From Luteimonas arsenica (GTDB taxonomy: Bacteria > Pseudomonadota > Gammaproteobacteria > Xanthomonadales > Xanthomonadaceae), in the NCBI RefSeq assembly GCF_004352825.1, contig NZ_SJRW01000002.1, positions 868,001 to 932,000 on the forward strand: a stretch of 64,000 nt of DNA, given 5' to 3'. Below are positions 1-9,225 of this stretch, in pieces (the stretch's first letter is position 1; each line of letters opens with the position of its first letter). Position numbers and translations under genes: made by a program. The notes beneath the pieces are model-generated. The model had not been told where the DNA came from. It saw only the letters and a list, made by a program, of their open reading frames with translations, and ran no database searches.

Positions 1-2
1 CC

Positions 3-1298
3 TATCGCACCCCGATGCCGGAACGCCCCGCCATGCCCGCGAACGCCCCCGTGGACGCCGTCCCCCTTGTCTCCCAGGTCGATGGCGGCTGGCGGCTGCC
101 CGGCATCGCCAACCTGCATTCGCACGCCTTCCAGCGCGCCATGGCCGGCCTGGCGGAGCGGCAGATGAATCCCTCGGACTCGTTCTGGACCTGGCGCGAG
201 ACCATGTACCGGATGGCCGCGCGTTTCGATCCCGAGCTGCTGCATGCGGTCGCCAGCCAGCTCTACGTCGAGATGCTGGAAGCCGGCTACACCCGCGTCT
301 GCGAGTTCCACTACGTCCACCACGCGCCCGATGGCCGTCCCTACGACGATCCCGCGGCGATGTCGCGCGCGCTGATCGCCGCCGCCCGCGACACCGGCAT
401 CCGCCTGACCCTGCTGCCGGTGCTGTACATGACCGGCGGCTTCGACGGCCGCCCGCTGGGCGAGCGCCAGAAGCGCTTTGGCCACGACGTGGACGGCTAC
501 CTGCGCCTGTTCGAGACCCTGCGTGCCGAAGCCGGCGACGAGCTGCTCCGCGTCGGCTGCGCCCTGCACAGCCTGCGCGCGGTGCCGCCCGAGGCGATGC
601 GCGAGGTGCTGGCCGCGCTGCCGGCCGACGCGCGCATCCACGTCCACATCTCCGAACAGGTGGGCGAGGTGCAGGACTGCCTCGCCATCCGCGACCGCCG
701 CCCGGTGGAATGGCTGCTGCAGAACGCCGAGGTCGATGCGCGCTGGACCCTGGTGCACGCCACCCACCTCAACGACTGGGAAGTCGCGGGCATCGCGAAA
801 AGCGGCCCCACCGTCGCCATCTGCCCGACCACCGAGGCCAACCTCGGCGACGGCCTGTTCCGGCTGTGCGACTTCCTGGATGCCGGCGGCGCCTGGGGTA
901 TCGGCTCGGACTCGCACATCTCGGTGTCGCCGGTGGAGGAACTGCGCTGGCTGGAGTACGGCCAGCGGCTGGTGACGCGCCACCGCAACATCGCCGTGTC
1001 GCCCGGTTCGCCCAGCGTCGGCGAAACCCTGCTGCGCGGCGTGCTGGCCAGCGCTGCCGATTCGACGGGCTTCGACGGCAGCGGTGATGCGGTGGTGCTC
1101 GATGCGGGTTCGCCGCTGCTGGCCGGTGCCACGGCCGGCGACGTGGTCGACCGCTGGATCTTCAGCGGCAACCGCGGCGCGGTGCGCGACGTGGACGTGG
1201 CCGGCCGGCGCGTGGTGTCAGACGGTCGCCACGCCGAGCGCGAGGCCGTGCTCGCGCGCTACCGCGAAGCGATGGACAGGCTGCTGGCCGACGGCTGA
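3..1298 (+). CDS. hutF: Formimidoylglutamate deiminase HutF (5' end outside window)
   Basis: HutF hydrolyses N-formimidoyl-L-glutamate to N-formyl-L-glutamate and ammonia in the five-step histidine degradation pathway. It belongs to the amidohydrolase (metal-dependent TIM barrel) superfamily. Counting from the first in-window ATG (15), metal-ligand motifs are LHSHAF (H35, H37), HVHISE (H209, H211, E214), HATH (H248, H251) and GSDSH (D299, H301). The reading frame is open to the window edge. Family members carry about 50 residues before the HSH motif, so the real start is probably upstream and ATG 15 may be internal. No other hut gene is visible. It converges on the lipase-like gene, 19 bp away. 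Confidence 0.9.
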   Translation, partial: YRTPMPERPAMPANAPVDAVPLVSQVDGGWRLPGIANLHSHAFQRAMAGLAERQMNPSDSFWTWRETMYRMAARFDPELLHAVASQLYVEMLEAGYTRVCEFHYVHHAPDGRPYDDPAAMSRALIAAARDTGIRLTLLPVLYMTGGFDGRPLGERQKRFGHDVDGYLRLFETLRAEAGDELLRVGCALHSLRAVPPEAMREVLAALPADARIHVHISEQVGEVQDCLAIRDRRPVEWLLQNAEVDARWTLVHATHLNDWEVAGIAKSGPTVAICPTTEANLGDGLFRLCDFLDAGGAWGIGSDSHISVSPVEELRWLEYGQRLVTRHRNIAVSPGSPSVGETLLRGVLASAADSTGFDGSGDAVVLDAGSPLLAGATAGDVVDRWIFSGNRGAVRDVDVAGRRVVSDGRHAEREAVLARYREAMDRLLADG

Positions 1299-1317
1299 GC
1301 CGCCGCCGGCCGCCCGG

Positions 1318-2238
1318 TCAGACGATCGGTGGCGCCACCGCACGCCAGAGGTTGGCGACCACCGAGGTCACTGCCGAATAGACCTCCTGCAGCACGCGCT
1401 CGACCGGGTCGGTGAACTCGTGCCGGTAGTCGGCACGCTGTTCGACCGCCGCCTTCACCGGGCCGATGGGATGGGCATCGAGCACCCCCGCCAGGCCGGC
1501 GGGATTGCTGAACTGGATATGGGTGCCGAGCTGGTTGGGCAGCATGTCCAGCACCGGGATCTGTCGCTGCACGCCGGTCGCGTAGTCGCCGTCGATGCTG
1601 TAGTGGCGCATCTGCCCCTGGTCGGCGCGGTGCCGCGCGACCACCGGATCCAGGCCATGCTGGCGCAGCACGTTGTCGTGGACGCCCTGGCCGTTGAAGG
1701 TGACCGCCGAACTGCCCGTGGCCGCCGCGGCCAGCGAAGCCAGGCCGCCGCCCAGGGAGTGGCCGGTGTAGACGACGTTGTCGCCGCCGAAGGCGTTCTC
1801 GGCCTGGTGCGCGAGGGCGACGGCATTGTCGTACTGGTGGGTCTGGAAGCCCGCCGCCTGCGCGATGACCGTGCCCACGTCTTCCACGCCGCCGGTGTTG
1901 TTGCCGGCATAGGCCACCACGTAGTGCCCGTGGCCGTCGGTGTAGATGCCGGCCTCCATGCCGTTGCGGTACTGCAGGCCGGGATCGATGCCGGCGGCGG
2001 CGAGCTCGCCATCGCCCATGCGCTGCCAGCCGGGCGCGTCCTGGCGGAGATAGACCGCTTCGGCGATGCCGGCCATGGACGCGTCGAAGTCCCACTTCGG
2101 CTCCGCGCCGCCGACCGACTGGTCGAAGCCCGCGTCGCGACCCGGCACCTGGCCCGCGGTGGGGTTGAGCAGCTGCTGGGCGTTGCGGAGGAAGTTGTCT
2201 GCCGCGCGCAGCGCGTCGTTGATGATGGGCTGGAGCAT
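1318..2238 (-). CDS. Lipase class 3-like alpha/beta hydrolase
   Basis: This 306-residue protein has a clear nucleophile elbow, YTGHSLGGGLASLAA, in the middle of the chain. The preceding strand motif HYVVAYAGNN is typical of class 3 lipase or DUF2974-like folds. No signal peptide or membrane segment is seen: the N-terminus is polar and amphipathic (MLQPIINDALRAADNF). The substrate is unknown; phospholipid or another ester is inferred from the fold. Some X-T4SS effectors of Xanthomonadales are class 3 lipases and a T4SS lies 6.5 kb away, but the C-terminal tail does not look like an XVIPCD secretion domain to me. It is divergent from the PG hydrolase at 2443. Confidence 0.75.
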   Translation of the reverse strand: MLQPIINDALRAADNFLRNAQQLLNPTAGQVPGRDAGFDQSVGGAEPKWDFDASMAGIAEAVYLRQDAPGWQRMGDGELAAAGIDPGLQYRNGMEAGIYTDGHGHYVVAYAGNNTGGVEDVGTVIAQAAGFQTHQYDNAVALAHQAENAFGGDNVVYTGHSLGGGLASLAAAATGSSAVTFNGQGVHDNVLRQHGLDPVVARHRADQGQMRHYSIDGDYATGVQRQIPVLDMLPNQLGTHIQFSNPAGLAGVLDAHPIGPVKAAVEQRADYRHEFTDPVERVLQEVYSAVTSVVANLWRAVAPPIV

Positions 2239-2442
2239 TCGGCGGGATCTCCCTGTGTCGACGGGTCGCTGCGCCCGAGTCTTGAGCCGAGGATGGGCCG
2301 CGGCAAGCTGGGGATGCCGCGAGGTCGCCGACGGCGGTCACGTTTCCGAGCGGCTTCGGGAAAACCCCAAGTGGCCGCGCACCCGCGGCTATGGCCAAGT
2401 GTCGCGATCAGGGGAGTGGACACAGCCGGACGGGAGAGTCTG

Positions 2443-4569
2443 ATGAAGCAGTCGATGTTGTCGATCGCGCCCACGATGCTGGCGGCGATGGGGATGGCGG
2501 GTGGCGCGATGGCGGGCCAGGACCTGCAGGACGAGGCGAAGGCGCTGCAGCAGGAGCGCCGGATCGCGATCGCGGCGCAGGCCGAACAGAGGGTCGACTA
2601 TCCGGCCTGGTTCGAACGCGCCTACCAGCGCTATCCGTCGATTCCGCGGGGAGTGCTCGAAGCCATCGCCTACGTGGAAACCCGCTGGAACCACGTGGCC
2701 CCCGATCCCGCGGGCGCAGGGCACCGGCACGTGCCGGCGTCCTACGGCGTGATGGGCCTCTACCGCGGCGAAGGTTTCGCCAACCAGGTCGCCGACGGCG
2801 CGAAGCTGCTGGGCGTGAGCGAACGCCTGGTCATGGCCGATCCCGAGACCAACATCCTGGCCGCCGCCGCGCTGCTCGACCGCGCCGCGCGGCAGGATCC
2901 CGCGACCGGCAGCCGCGACGGCGGCGTCGAGGCCATGGCGGGCGCGCTGGCGCGCTATGCCGGCTACGGCAGCGGCGACGGCAACATCCAGGGCTTCGCG
3001 CGGCAGAGCTTTGCCTATGAAGTGCTGCAGACGCTGGCGCGCGGCGTGCGGGAGCAGGGCATCCAGGTCCCGGCGCTCCCGGTGGAGATGGAGCGGGCGT
3101 TCGCGCCCGGGCGCCTGGCGCTGCTGGCCGCGCCCGCGCTGAAGATGGACTTCGACCGCGATTCGGTCGCCGCCACCGATGACCCGGTGCCGCCGCAGTC
3201 CGCATCGAAGCCCGGTGCGCGCAGCCCCGCGCGGGTGCCCGAGGTGGGCAAGGCCGCGCTCGACTTCGGCGAGGCGCTCTGGAACCCCGCGCATTCCAGC
3301 AACTACAGCACCGCCGGCAACGGCACCAGCGCGGTGATCATGCACACCATCGAGGGCTCGTACGCGAGTGCGATCTCCTGGTTCAAGAACCCGAGCGCGA
3401 ACGTCTCGGCGCACTACGTCATCCGCCGCTCCGACGGCCAGATCACGCAGATGGTGCGCGAGCAGCACCAGGCCTGGCACGCGGCCTACCACAACCACTA
3501 CACCATCGGCATCGAGCACGACGGCCGTGCCGCCGACGCCGGCAACTGGTCCTCGGCGATGATCAACGCCTCCGCGCGCCTGACCCGCAGCATCTGTGCG
3601 CGCCGCCCGGTCAACTGCGCCTCGGCCTGGCAGGGCCCCGGCTACGACTACTGGCGCGTGGTCCCCGACAGCGTGCGCATCAAGGGCCACGGGATGCTGA
3701 CCAGTAACCAGAACCGCTACGACCCGGGCCGCTACTTCCCCTGGGCGAGCTTCTACCAGCTGATCAACAACGGCGCGCCGCCGCCGGCCGCGACTCCGAC
3801 CTACTGGGTCGACACCTGGGCCGCGGCACCGGGCTTCCCTTCGCCCACCAGCACGGCGCAGAGCGGCACCCTGCACCAGGGCACCCACTACGTGTACTGC
3901 AAGTCCGCCGGCCGCGAGATCCGCAGCGGCGGCGACTACAACCACTGGTGGCTCAAAACCGATCTCGACGTGGGGCCGGCCAACCAGTGGGTCTCGGCCT
4001 ACTACCTCAGCCGCTGGGGCAACAACGAGGCGCGCGACAACGACGGCTACGACATCCCGCGCTGCGAGGTGCTGCCGTACGGAAAGATCGGCGAGAAGTA
4101 CTACGCCATGGGCGGCGTGCGCAGCGTGCTCGGCGTGCCGACCCTGGCGGAAATGGCGGCGCAGGCGGGTGGGCGCTTCCAGCAGTTCGCCAACGGGATC
4201 ATGCTCTGGCACGCGCGCACCGGCGCGCACCCGGTGCATGGCCGCATCCTCGATCGTTTCTGGGCCACCGGTTCGGAGACGCGCTGGGGCTTCGCGGAAA
4301 TGGGCGAACTCGACGCGGCGGTGTCGCCGGTCAGTGGCCAGCGCGGTCGCTTCCAGTACTTCGAGCAGGGACTGTTCCTCTGGTCCCCGGCCACCGATGC
4401 GCATGCAGTCCACGGCGCGATCCTGGCGCACTTCGAGAACAGCGGGCGCGAGGCCGAGCACGGCTATCCCGTGGGCGACGAGCAGCCGCATGGCAGCAAC
4501 GGGCGCAAGCAGCAGTTCGAGCGCAGGACCTTCTACTGGACGCCGGAGGGTGGTGTGACGACGAACTGA
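2443..4569 (+). CDS. Secreted lytic transglycosylase-like / N-acetylmuramoyl-L-alanine amidase / LGFP-repeat fusion
   Basis: A 708-residue exported protein with three parts. After a signal peptide (about residues 1-24, ending AMAG) comes a transglycosylase SLT-like region (about 60-210) with the motif AIAYVETRW near 75-83 and SYGVMGLY. A linker leads to an Amidase_2/PGRP domain (about 290-440) with zinc-site features MHTIEG (H near 300), the GIEHDG motif and KGHGML (H near 416). The C-terminal part (about 545-700) carries LGFP-type cell-wall-binding repeats, for example LWHARTGAHPVHG and LWSPATDAHAVHG. It should cleave peptidoglycan glycan strands and/or the lactyl-amide bond outside the inner membrane. 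ATG 2443 was chosen because it opens the signal peptide. Being Sec-exported, it is unlikely to be a T4SS effector. Confidence 0.8.
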   Translation: MKQSMLSIAPTMLAAMGMAGGAMAGQDLQDEAKALQQERRIAIAAQAEQRVDYPAWFERAYQRYPSIPRGVLEAIAYVETRWNHVAPDPAGAGHRHVPASYGVMGLYRGEGFANQVADGAKLLGVSERLVMADPETNILAAAALLDRAARQDPATGSRDGGVEAMAGALARYAGYGSGDGNIQGFARQSFAYEVLQTLARGVREQGIQVPALPVEMERAFAPGRLALLAAPALKMDFDRDSVAATDDPVPPQSASKPGARSPARVPEVGKAALDFGEALWNPAHSSNYSTAGNGTSAVIMHTIEGSYASAISWFKNPSANVSAHYVIRRSDGQITQMVREQHQAWHAAYHNHYTIGIEHDGRAADAGNWSSAMINASARLTRSICARRPVNCASAWQGPGYDYWRVVPDSVRIKGHGMLTSNQNRYDPGRYFPWASFYQLINNGAPPPAATPTYWVDTWAAAPGFPSPTSTAQSGTLHQGTHYVYCKSAGREIRSGGDYNHWWLKTDLDVGPANQWVSAYYLSRWGNNEARDNDGYDIPRCEVLPYGKIGEKYYAMGGVRSVLGVPTLAEMAAQAGGRFQQFANGIMLWHARTGAHPVHGRILDRFWATGSETRWGFAEMGELDAAVSPVSGQRGRFQYFEQGLFLWSPATDAHAVHGAILAHFENSGREAEHGYPVGDEQPHGSNGRKQQFERRTFYWTPEGGVTTN

Positions 4570-4705
4570 AGCCAGGTCCAGGTCTGGCGACGGCCGGTCG
4601 ACGCATGCGCCGGCCGGCCGTCCTCTTGTGAGCCGCGGCACCGTCACACATGCAGGGCCGAGGCCGTCTGGTCCATAGTGATCCGACGCGGGAGAGGAGA
4701 AAACG

Positions 4706-6361
4706 ATGAAGACCGATGCATTGACCCTGGCCACGGCCACCGCGGTGCTGGCCCTGGCCGGTGGGGCCGCACATGCACATGCCACCACCGATGCCGCGCT
4801 GCAGGCCCTGGTCGACCAGCGCCTCGCTGGCGACCGCACCGGCGCCTGCATGGCCGTGGCGGTGGTCGACAAGGGCGAGGTCGCGCGCGCGTTCCGCTGC
4901 GCCGATCCAAAGAACGCCGCGCGCATTGGCCCTGACCGGGCCTTCGAGATCGGCTCGGTCAGCAAGACCATGGCCTCGACCCTGCTCGCCGACCTCATCG
5001 TGCAGGGCAAGGCCTCGCTGGATGATCCGCTGGCCGCCTACCTGCCCGAAGGCACGGCGTTGCCGACCTTCGAGGGCCAGCCGATCCTGCTGCGCCACGT
5101 GGTCACCCACACCAGCGGCCTGCCCGCGCTGCCGTCGCGGATGGCGACCGCCACCCTGGTCGATCCCTATGCCGGCCTGACGGCGGAGGACCTGCTGGCG
5201 TCGCTGGGCGACGTGACCCTGTCGCGCGCGCCGGGCACGCAGTTCGAGTACTCCAATTTCGCCTCGATGGTGCTGTCGTATGCGGTGGCCCGGCGTGCCG
5301 GCGTCGATTTCGAAACCCTGCTCCGGCAGAAGCTGTTCGAACCGCTGGGGATGGCGGGCGCCTATGTCGCGAAGCGTCCCGAGGGCGTGCGCGCCGCGGG
5401 CGGGCATTCGGCCAACGGGCTTGCGGCTGCGCCATGGAACTTCCAGACCGACCTTGCCGGCGTCGGCGGCGTGCGCGCCACGCTCGACGACATGGTCCGC
5501 TACGTGCAGGGCAACCTCGACCCCTCGGGCACGCCGCTGCAGGCGGCGATCGAGCTGGCGCAGCGCCCCGTGAGCGAGCAGCCGCCGATGGCGATGAACT
5601 GGATGCTCGTGCCGGTCGCCGGCCGCAGCGTGCTGATGCACGAAGGCGGAACGGGGGGCTTCTCGTCCCTGGTCTCGGTCGATCGCGAAGCCGGTCGCGG
5701 CGTGGTGATCCTGTCGGACACCTCGTGGAGCGCGGTCGGCAACCTCGGCAGCCTGGGGCTGCACCTGGTCGATGCCTCGTTCCCGCTGGGCAAGCCGCGG
5801 ACGGCCGCGACGCCGCCGCAGGAACTGCTCGAAGCCCTGGCCGGCGAGTACCAGCTGCAGGGCGCGATGAAGATGAGCCTGCGCCAGCGTGACGGCAAGC
5901 TGTTCGGGCAGGCCGAGGGTCAGCCCGAATTCGAGCTGTCCTACGACAGCGAGGGCGACTTCTACCCGATCGTCGTGGACGCGCTTTTGAAGCCGCAGCG
6001 CAAGTCCGACGGCAGCTACGTGTTCACCTGGATGCAGGGCGGCGGCGCGCTCCCGGCCATGCGCCTGGGCGAAGACGGCGCCGTGGTGCAGGGGCCGGCG
6101 CTGTCGGACACCGAACTTGCGGGCTATGCCGGCGAGTACCCGCTGGTCCCGGGCTTCGCGCTGACGTTGCGCGCGCGCGAGGGCAGGCTGTTCGCGCAGG
6201 CCACCGGGCAGGGCGAGTTCGCGCTCGACGCCGCCGGCAAGGACCGCTTCGAGGCGGCCGCCTACGGCATCGAGATCGTGTTCAAGCGCGGCGGGGATGG
6301 CGAAGTCACGTCGCTGGACCTGCACCAGGGTGGCCAGGTCCTGAGCGGCCCGCGGAAGTAG
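4706..6361 (+). CDS. Serine hydrolase, beta-lactamase class C/esterase family
   Basis: A 551-residue protein with a signal peptide (ends about AAHAHA). The penicillin-binding/AmpC-fold motifs are SVSK (catalytic S84 and K87), YSN (182-184) and HEGGTGG (from H312), the last replacing the KTG motif. The catalytic domain covers about residues 30-370. The C-terminal 180 residues form two similar beta-rich units, each with a GLAGEYQL/GYAGEYPL-like start, as in many serine hydrolases of the family. It could be an esterase, D-aminopeptidase or beta-lactamase; resistance activity cannot be read from sequence alone. A good Shine-Dalgarno (ggagagg) precedes ATG 4706. The M14 peptidase gene follows 33 bp downstream and may be co-transcribed. 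Confidence 0.85.
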   Translation: MKTDALTLATATAVLALAGGAAHAHATTDAALQALVDQRLAGDRTGACMAVAVVDKGEVARAFRCADPKNAARIGPDRAFEIGSVSKTMASTLLADLIVQGKASLDDPLAAYLPEGTALPTFEGQPILLRHVVTHTSGLPALPSRMATATLVDPYAGLTAEDLLASLGDVTLSRAPGTQFEYSNFASMVLSYAVARRAGVDFETLLRQKLFEPLGMAGAYVAKRPEGVRAAGGHSANGLAAAPWNFQTDLAGVGGVRATLDDMVRYVQGNLDPSGTPLQAAIELAQRPVSEQPPMAMNWMLVPVAGRSVLMHEGGTGGFSSLVSVDREAGRGVVILSDTSWSAVGNLGSLGLHLVDASFPLGKPRTAATPPQELLEALAGEYQLQGAMKMSLRQRDGKLFGQAEGQPEFELSYDSEGDFYPIVVDALLKPQRKSDGSYVFTWMQGGGALPAMRLGEDGAVVQGPALSDTELAGYAGEYPLVPGFALTLRAREGRLFAQATGQGEFALDAAGKDRFEAAAYGIEIVFKRGGDGEVTSLDLHQGGQVLSGPRK

Positions 6362-6394
6362 GGTCATGGCGGCCGCATCGCCTACCATGGGCAC

Positions 6395-7315
6395 ATGAAC
6401 CAGACATCATTCGACGACATCGGCACCCCCGGCACGCCCTGGGGTGCCGCGGAAAAGACCGCGTGGCGCGCCCGCCAGCGCCCACGGCGCAGCTACCGGG
6501 ACGAAGTCGTCGAAGCGATCGACGCACTGAGCGACCGCTTCGACGTGCAGCAGTACGGCGAGCTCGACTACGGCGGCGATGGCCGCTATCCGCTGTTCGC
6601 CCTGCGCAGCCGTGACTGGGACGACGCGCTGCCGGTCGCCCTGGTCACCGGCGGCGTGCACGGCTATGAGACCAGCGGCGTGCACGGTGCGCTGCACTTC
6701 GCGCGCGAGGACGCCGGAGCCTGCACGGGGCGGGCCAACCTGCTGATCGCGCCCTGCGTCAGCCCATGGGCCTACGAGCGCATCCAGCGCTGGAATCCGG
6801 ACGCCATCGATCCCAACCGCTCGTTCTTCGCTGACAGCCCGGCCGCGGAGTCGGCGGCGCTGATGGCGCTGGTGGCGCCGCTGCGCGGGCGCTTCCTGGT
6901 GCACATCGACCTGCACGAGACCACCGACAGCGACGAGGGCGAGTTCCGCCCCGCGCTGGCCGCGCGTGACGGCAAGCCCTTCGTGCCCGGCACCATCCCC
7001 GACGGCTTCTACCTGGTCGACGACAGCCGCAACCCGCAGCCGGCCTTCCAGCAGGCCATCAACGAGGCGGTCGCCCGGGTGACGCACATCGCGCCGGCCG
7101 ATCCCGATGGCACCCTCATCGGATCGAAGGCGGTGGCGCCGGGCGTCATCGAATACGACGTCGCCGGGCTCGGCCTGTGCGCCGGGATCACTGGCGCGCG
7201 CTACACCAGCACCACCGAGGTCTATCCGGACAGCCCGCGCGCCACGCCGGAGCAGTGCAACCGGGCGCAGGCGGCGGCCGTGCGCGCCGCGCTGGACTTC
7301 GCGCTGGCCGCCTGA
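6395..7315 (+). CDS. M14 family metallocarboxypeptidase / desuccinylase-like protein
   Basis: A 306-residue predicted cytoplasmic zinc hydrolase with no signal peptide. Zinc-site motifs are HGYE (H89, E92) and VHIDLHE (H170, with DLHE at 172-175), matching the HxxE...H arrangement of M14 carboxypeptidases and the related succinylglutamate desuccinylase/aspartoacylase branch. The stretch DPNRSF corresponds to the NPNR-type substrate-binding segment of M14 enzymes. The substrate cannot be assigned. It lies 33 bp after the serine hydrolase in the same direction, consistent with a small hydrolase operon, and converges with the pyrophosphatase gene 12 bp away. Confidence 0.8.
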   Translation: MNQTSFDDIGTPGTPWGAAEKTAWRARQRPRRSYRDEVVEAIDALSDRFDVQQYGELDYGGDGRYPLFALRSRDWDDALPVALVTGGVHGYETSGVHGALHFAREDAGACTGRANLLIAPCVSPWAYERIQRWNPDAIDPNRSFFADSPAAESAALMALVAPLRGRFLVHIDLHETTDSDEGEFRPALAARDGKPFVPGTIPDGFYLVDDSRNPQPAFQQAINEAVARVTHIAPADPDGTLIGSKAVAPGVIEYDVAGLGLCAGITGARYTSTTEVYPDSPRATPEQCNRAQAAAVRAALDFALAA

Positions 7316-7327
7316 GCTTCCCCCGCC

Positions 7328-8587
7328 TCAGCGGAGCGCGGGCAGCAGGGCCTCGGGATCGCCGTCGTGGTCCGCGGCGGGGATGCCGAGCAGGCGCACC
7401 AGCAGCGGATAGACGTCGACGTTGTCGATCGGATCGATCACCGCGCCGCTGCGGAAGGCCGGCCCGCTGGCGATGAACACCGCGCGCATCGAAGGCAGGG
7501 CCGGATCGTAGCCGTGCGAGCCGCGCATGCCGCCGCGCGCGCGCGCCTCCATCTGCTGCGGCAGCAGCGCGTCCCAGCCCTCGTCCATCTGGCAGACGAT
7601 GGCGGGGATGCGGGGGTGCGTGCCGTAGTGCCAGCGCGCCGGCAGTTCGGCGCGGCGCCAGCATTCGTAGTGGTCCTGGCGGCCGAGCAGGCGCGCCTCC
7701 ACCTCGGCCTCGAAGCCCGGCTTGGGCTGCACCAGCACCACCTGGCCGATGCTCGACAGCCGTGCCTGCTCCATCGCCACCATGTCGCCGACCGAGATCT
7801 GGTTGCCCGGCGGTACCGGTGCCATGCCGTGGTCGGAAACGAGGACGATGTTGGTATGCGCCAGGCGGCCGCCCTCGGCCAGCCGGGTCAGCAGGTCGCC
7901 GATGGCGGCGTCGATCGAGGCCAGGGCCGCGCGCGCCTCGTCCGAGTCCGGCCCGTAGGTGTGCGCCGCAGTGTCGACGGCGTGGAAATAGAGCGTGGCC
8001 AGGCGCGGGCGCGTGGGCTCGGGCTCCAGCAGCCAGCCGGCTACGGTCGCCGCGCGCTCGGCGTCGGAGGACGATTCGTCATAGACATGCCAGCGCGTCG
8101 GGCGCACGCCCGCGACCTCGGCCTCGGAGCCGGGCCAGAACATCGTGGCCGTGGGCATTCCGGCCTTCTCCGCGCCGACCCAGACCGGCTCGCCACCCCA
8201 CCAGGCGCCGTTGCCTACGGCCTCGCGGTCGGAGAGGCGGAAGGTGCCCAGTTCCCCGTCGATCATCGAGTTGTGGACGATGCCGTGGCGGTCCGGGCGC
8301 AGGCCGGTGGCGATGGTGTAGTGGTTGGGGAAGGTGAGCGAGGGGTAGGACGGCGTCATCCAGCGCGCCTGCACGCCGCCGGCGGCGAGGCGGGCGATGT
8401 TCGGCGAGTCCTGCGCGTTGATGCGTTCGGGATGGAGGCCGTCGATGGAGACCAGGAGCAGGGGGTCCGATGGCGCGGCCGGCAGGGCGGCGCCCTTGGG
8501 CGGGTGGATGGTGCTGCAGCCGGACAGGGCGAGCACGGCGGCGAGGAAGGCGGCGGGAAGGGCGAAGCCCCGAAGGTCTGGATGCAT
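7328..8587 (-). CDS. Ectonucleotide pyrophosphatase/phosphodiesterase lipoprotein
   Basis: A 419-residue member of the alkaline phosphatase superfamily (NPP-like, Phosphodiest domain). The N-terminus is a lipoprotein signal with lipobox LSGC near residue 24, so it should be anchored in the periplasm. Metal and nucleophile motifs fit: VSIDGLHPE (first Asp), SLTFPNHYTIATGLRPDRHGI (the nucleophile Thr of NPP families lies in the TFPNH segment), AVDTAAHTYGP and VSDHGM. Expected activity is hydrolysis of nucleotide or other phosphodiester bonds. Its 5' end faces virB7 across 175 bp, so this gene and the T4SS are transcribed divergently. Confidence 0.85.
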   Translation of the reverse strand: MHPDLRGFALPAAFLAAVLALSGCSTIHPPKGAALPAAPSDPLLLVSIDGLHPERINAQDSPNIARLAAGGVQARWMTPSYPSLTFPNHYTIATGLRPDRHGIVHNSMIDGELGTFRLSDREAVGNGAWWGGEPVWVGAEKAGMPTATMFWPGSEAEVAGVRPTRWHVYDESSSDAERAATVAGWLLEPEPTRPRLATLYFHAVDTAAHTYGPDSDEARAALASIDAAIGDLLTRLAEGGRLAHTNIVLVSDHGMAPVPPGNQISVGDMVAMEQARLSSIGQVVLVQPKPGFEAEVEARLLGRQDHYECWRRAELPARWHYGTHPRIPAIVCQMDEGWDALLPQQMEARARGGMRGSHGYDPALPSMRAVFIASGPAFRSGAVIDPIDNVDVYPLLVRLLGIPAADHDGDPEALLPALR

Positions 8588-8762
8588 GGCTGGATGATAG
8601 ATCGCGTGGATGACGCTTGTATTCGCGAACCGCTGTCCGAAAGCGCCGTCGGATTTCGCCGCGAGGCAGGCGAATCCGCGTCATCGCCGCTTGAGCGGCT
8701 GCGGGCTCACCGATAACGTCGGGTCCGTGGTTCAAGTGTGGGGGAAGCGCCAGGGAGGGCGC

Positions 8763-9176
8763 ATGGGTATGAGGTCAGGGAGTCGGGCATTGGCCGCGGC
8801 ATCGTCGGTGTTGCTGGCGACGGCTTGCGCGGGCGGGGGCGAAGCGCGCGATTTCGGGGGGCGCTGGAAGCCGCTCAACCAGTACGCCGCTAGCAGCGAA
8901 GCCATCGCCCTGCGCGAGGAACAGGTGTTCCAGGCCACGCCCATGGACGGCACGCTGCATGGCCTGCTGGCGCGCTGGGCCCGCGACGCCGGTAGCGGCC
9001 TTGATTACCGCCATCCTTTCGATTTCACGCTTCACGAGCCCGTGCGCAGGGTGCACGCAGGTCGCCTGCAGGACGCCCTCGCCCAGCTCGAGGATGCCTT
9101 TGACGGTTATGGCCTGGCGATCCGAGTGGAGGCGGGAAGGATCGTCGTTGCCACCGACCCGGGGGGCGGGGGCTGA
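8763..9176 (+). CDS. virB7: VirB7 outer-membrane lipoprotein with N0-like domain (X-T4SS type)
   Basis: A 137-residue lipoprotein: signal peptide with a lipobox-like LATAC ending at Cys22, a VirB9-binding segment DFGGRW, then about 85 residues starting QATPMDGTL that match the extra N0 domain of Xanthomonas VirB7. Classical VirB7 proteins are only 45-60 residues. The C-terminal N0 domain is a hallmark of the bacteria-killing X-T4SS, where it forms a ring around the outer-membrane core. ATG 8763 was chosen because of its strong AGGGAGGG ribosome site and because it opens the lipoprotein signal. The frame extends upstream to 8610 without a plausible start. First gene of the virB cluster. Confidence 0.9.
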   Translation: MGMRSGSRALAAASSVLLATACAGGGEARDFGGRWKPLNQYAASSEAIALREEQVFQATPMDGTLHGLLARWARDAGSGLDYRHPFDFTLHEPVRRVHAGRLQDALAQLEDAFDGYGLAIRVEAGRIVVATDPGGGG

Positions 9177-9225
9177 GCCGCAGACCATCGGCACCCGACC
9201 GTACAGACCTTGCATGGATTGCAGA

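Noticed and set aside
2443-4569. LT-amidase-LGFP protein as an X-T4SS effector
   Set aside because: It has a clear Sec signal peptide and no XVIPCD-like tail; X-T4SS effectors are delivered from the cytoplasm without such signals.
8651-8680. Imperfect hairpin (CGGATTTCGCC/GGCGAATCCG) upstream of virB7 as terminator or operator
   Set aside because: It has a bulge, no T run and no known match such as a CpxR box; it lies in a divergent promoter region where structure by chance is likely at this GC.
8610-8762. N-terminal extension of VirB7 to 8610
   Set aside because: The extra 51 residues have no hydrophobic or conserved content, while ATG 8763 has a strong ribosome site and starts the lipoprotein signal.
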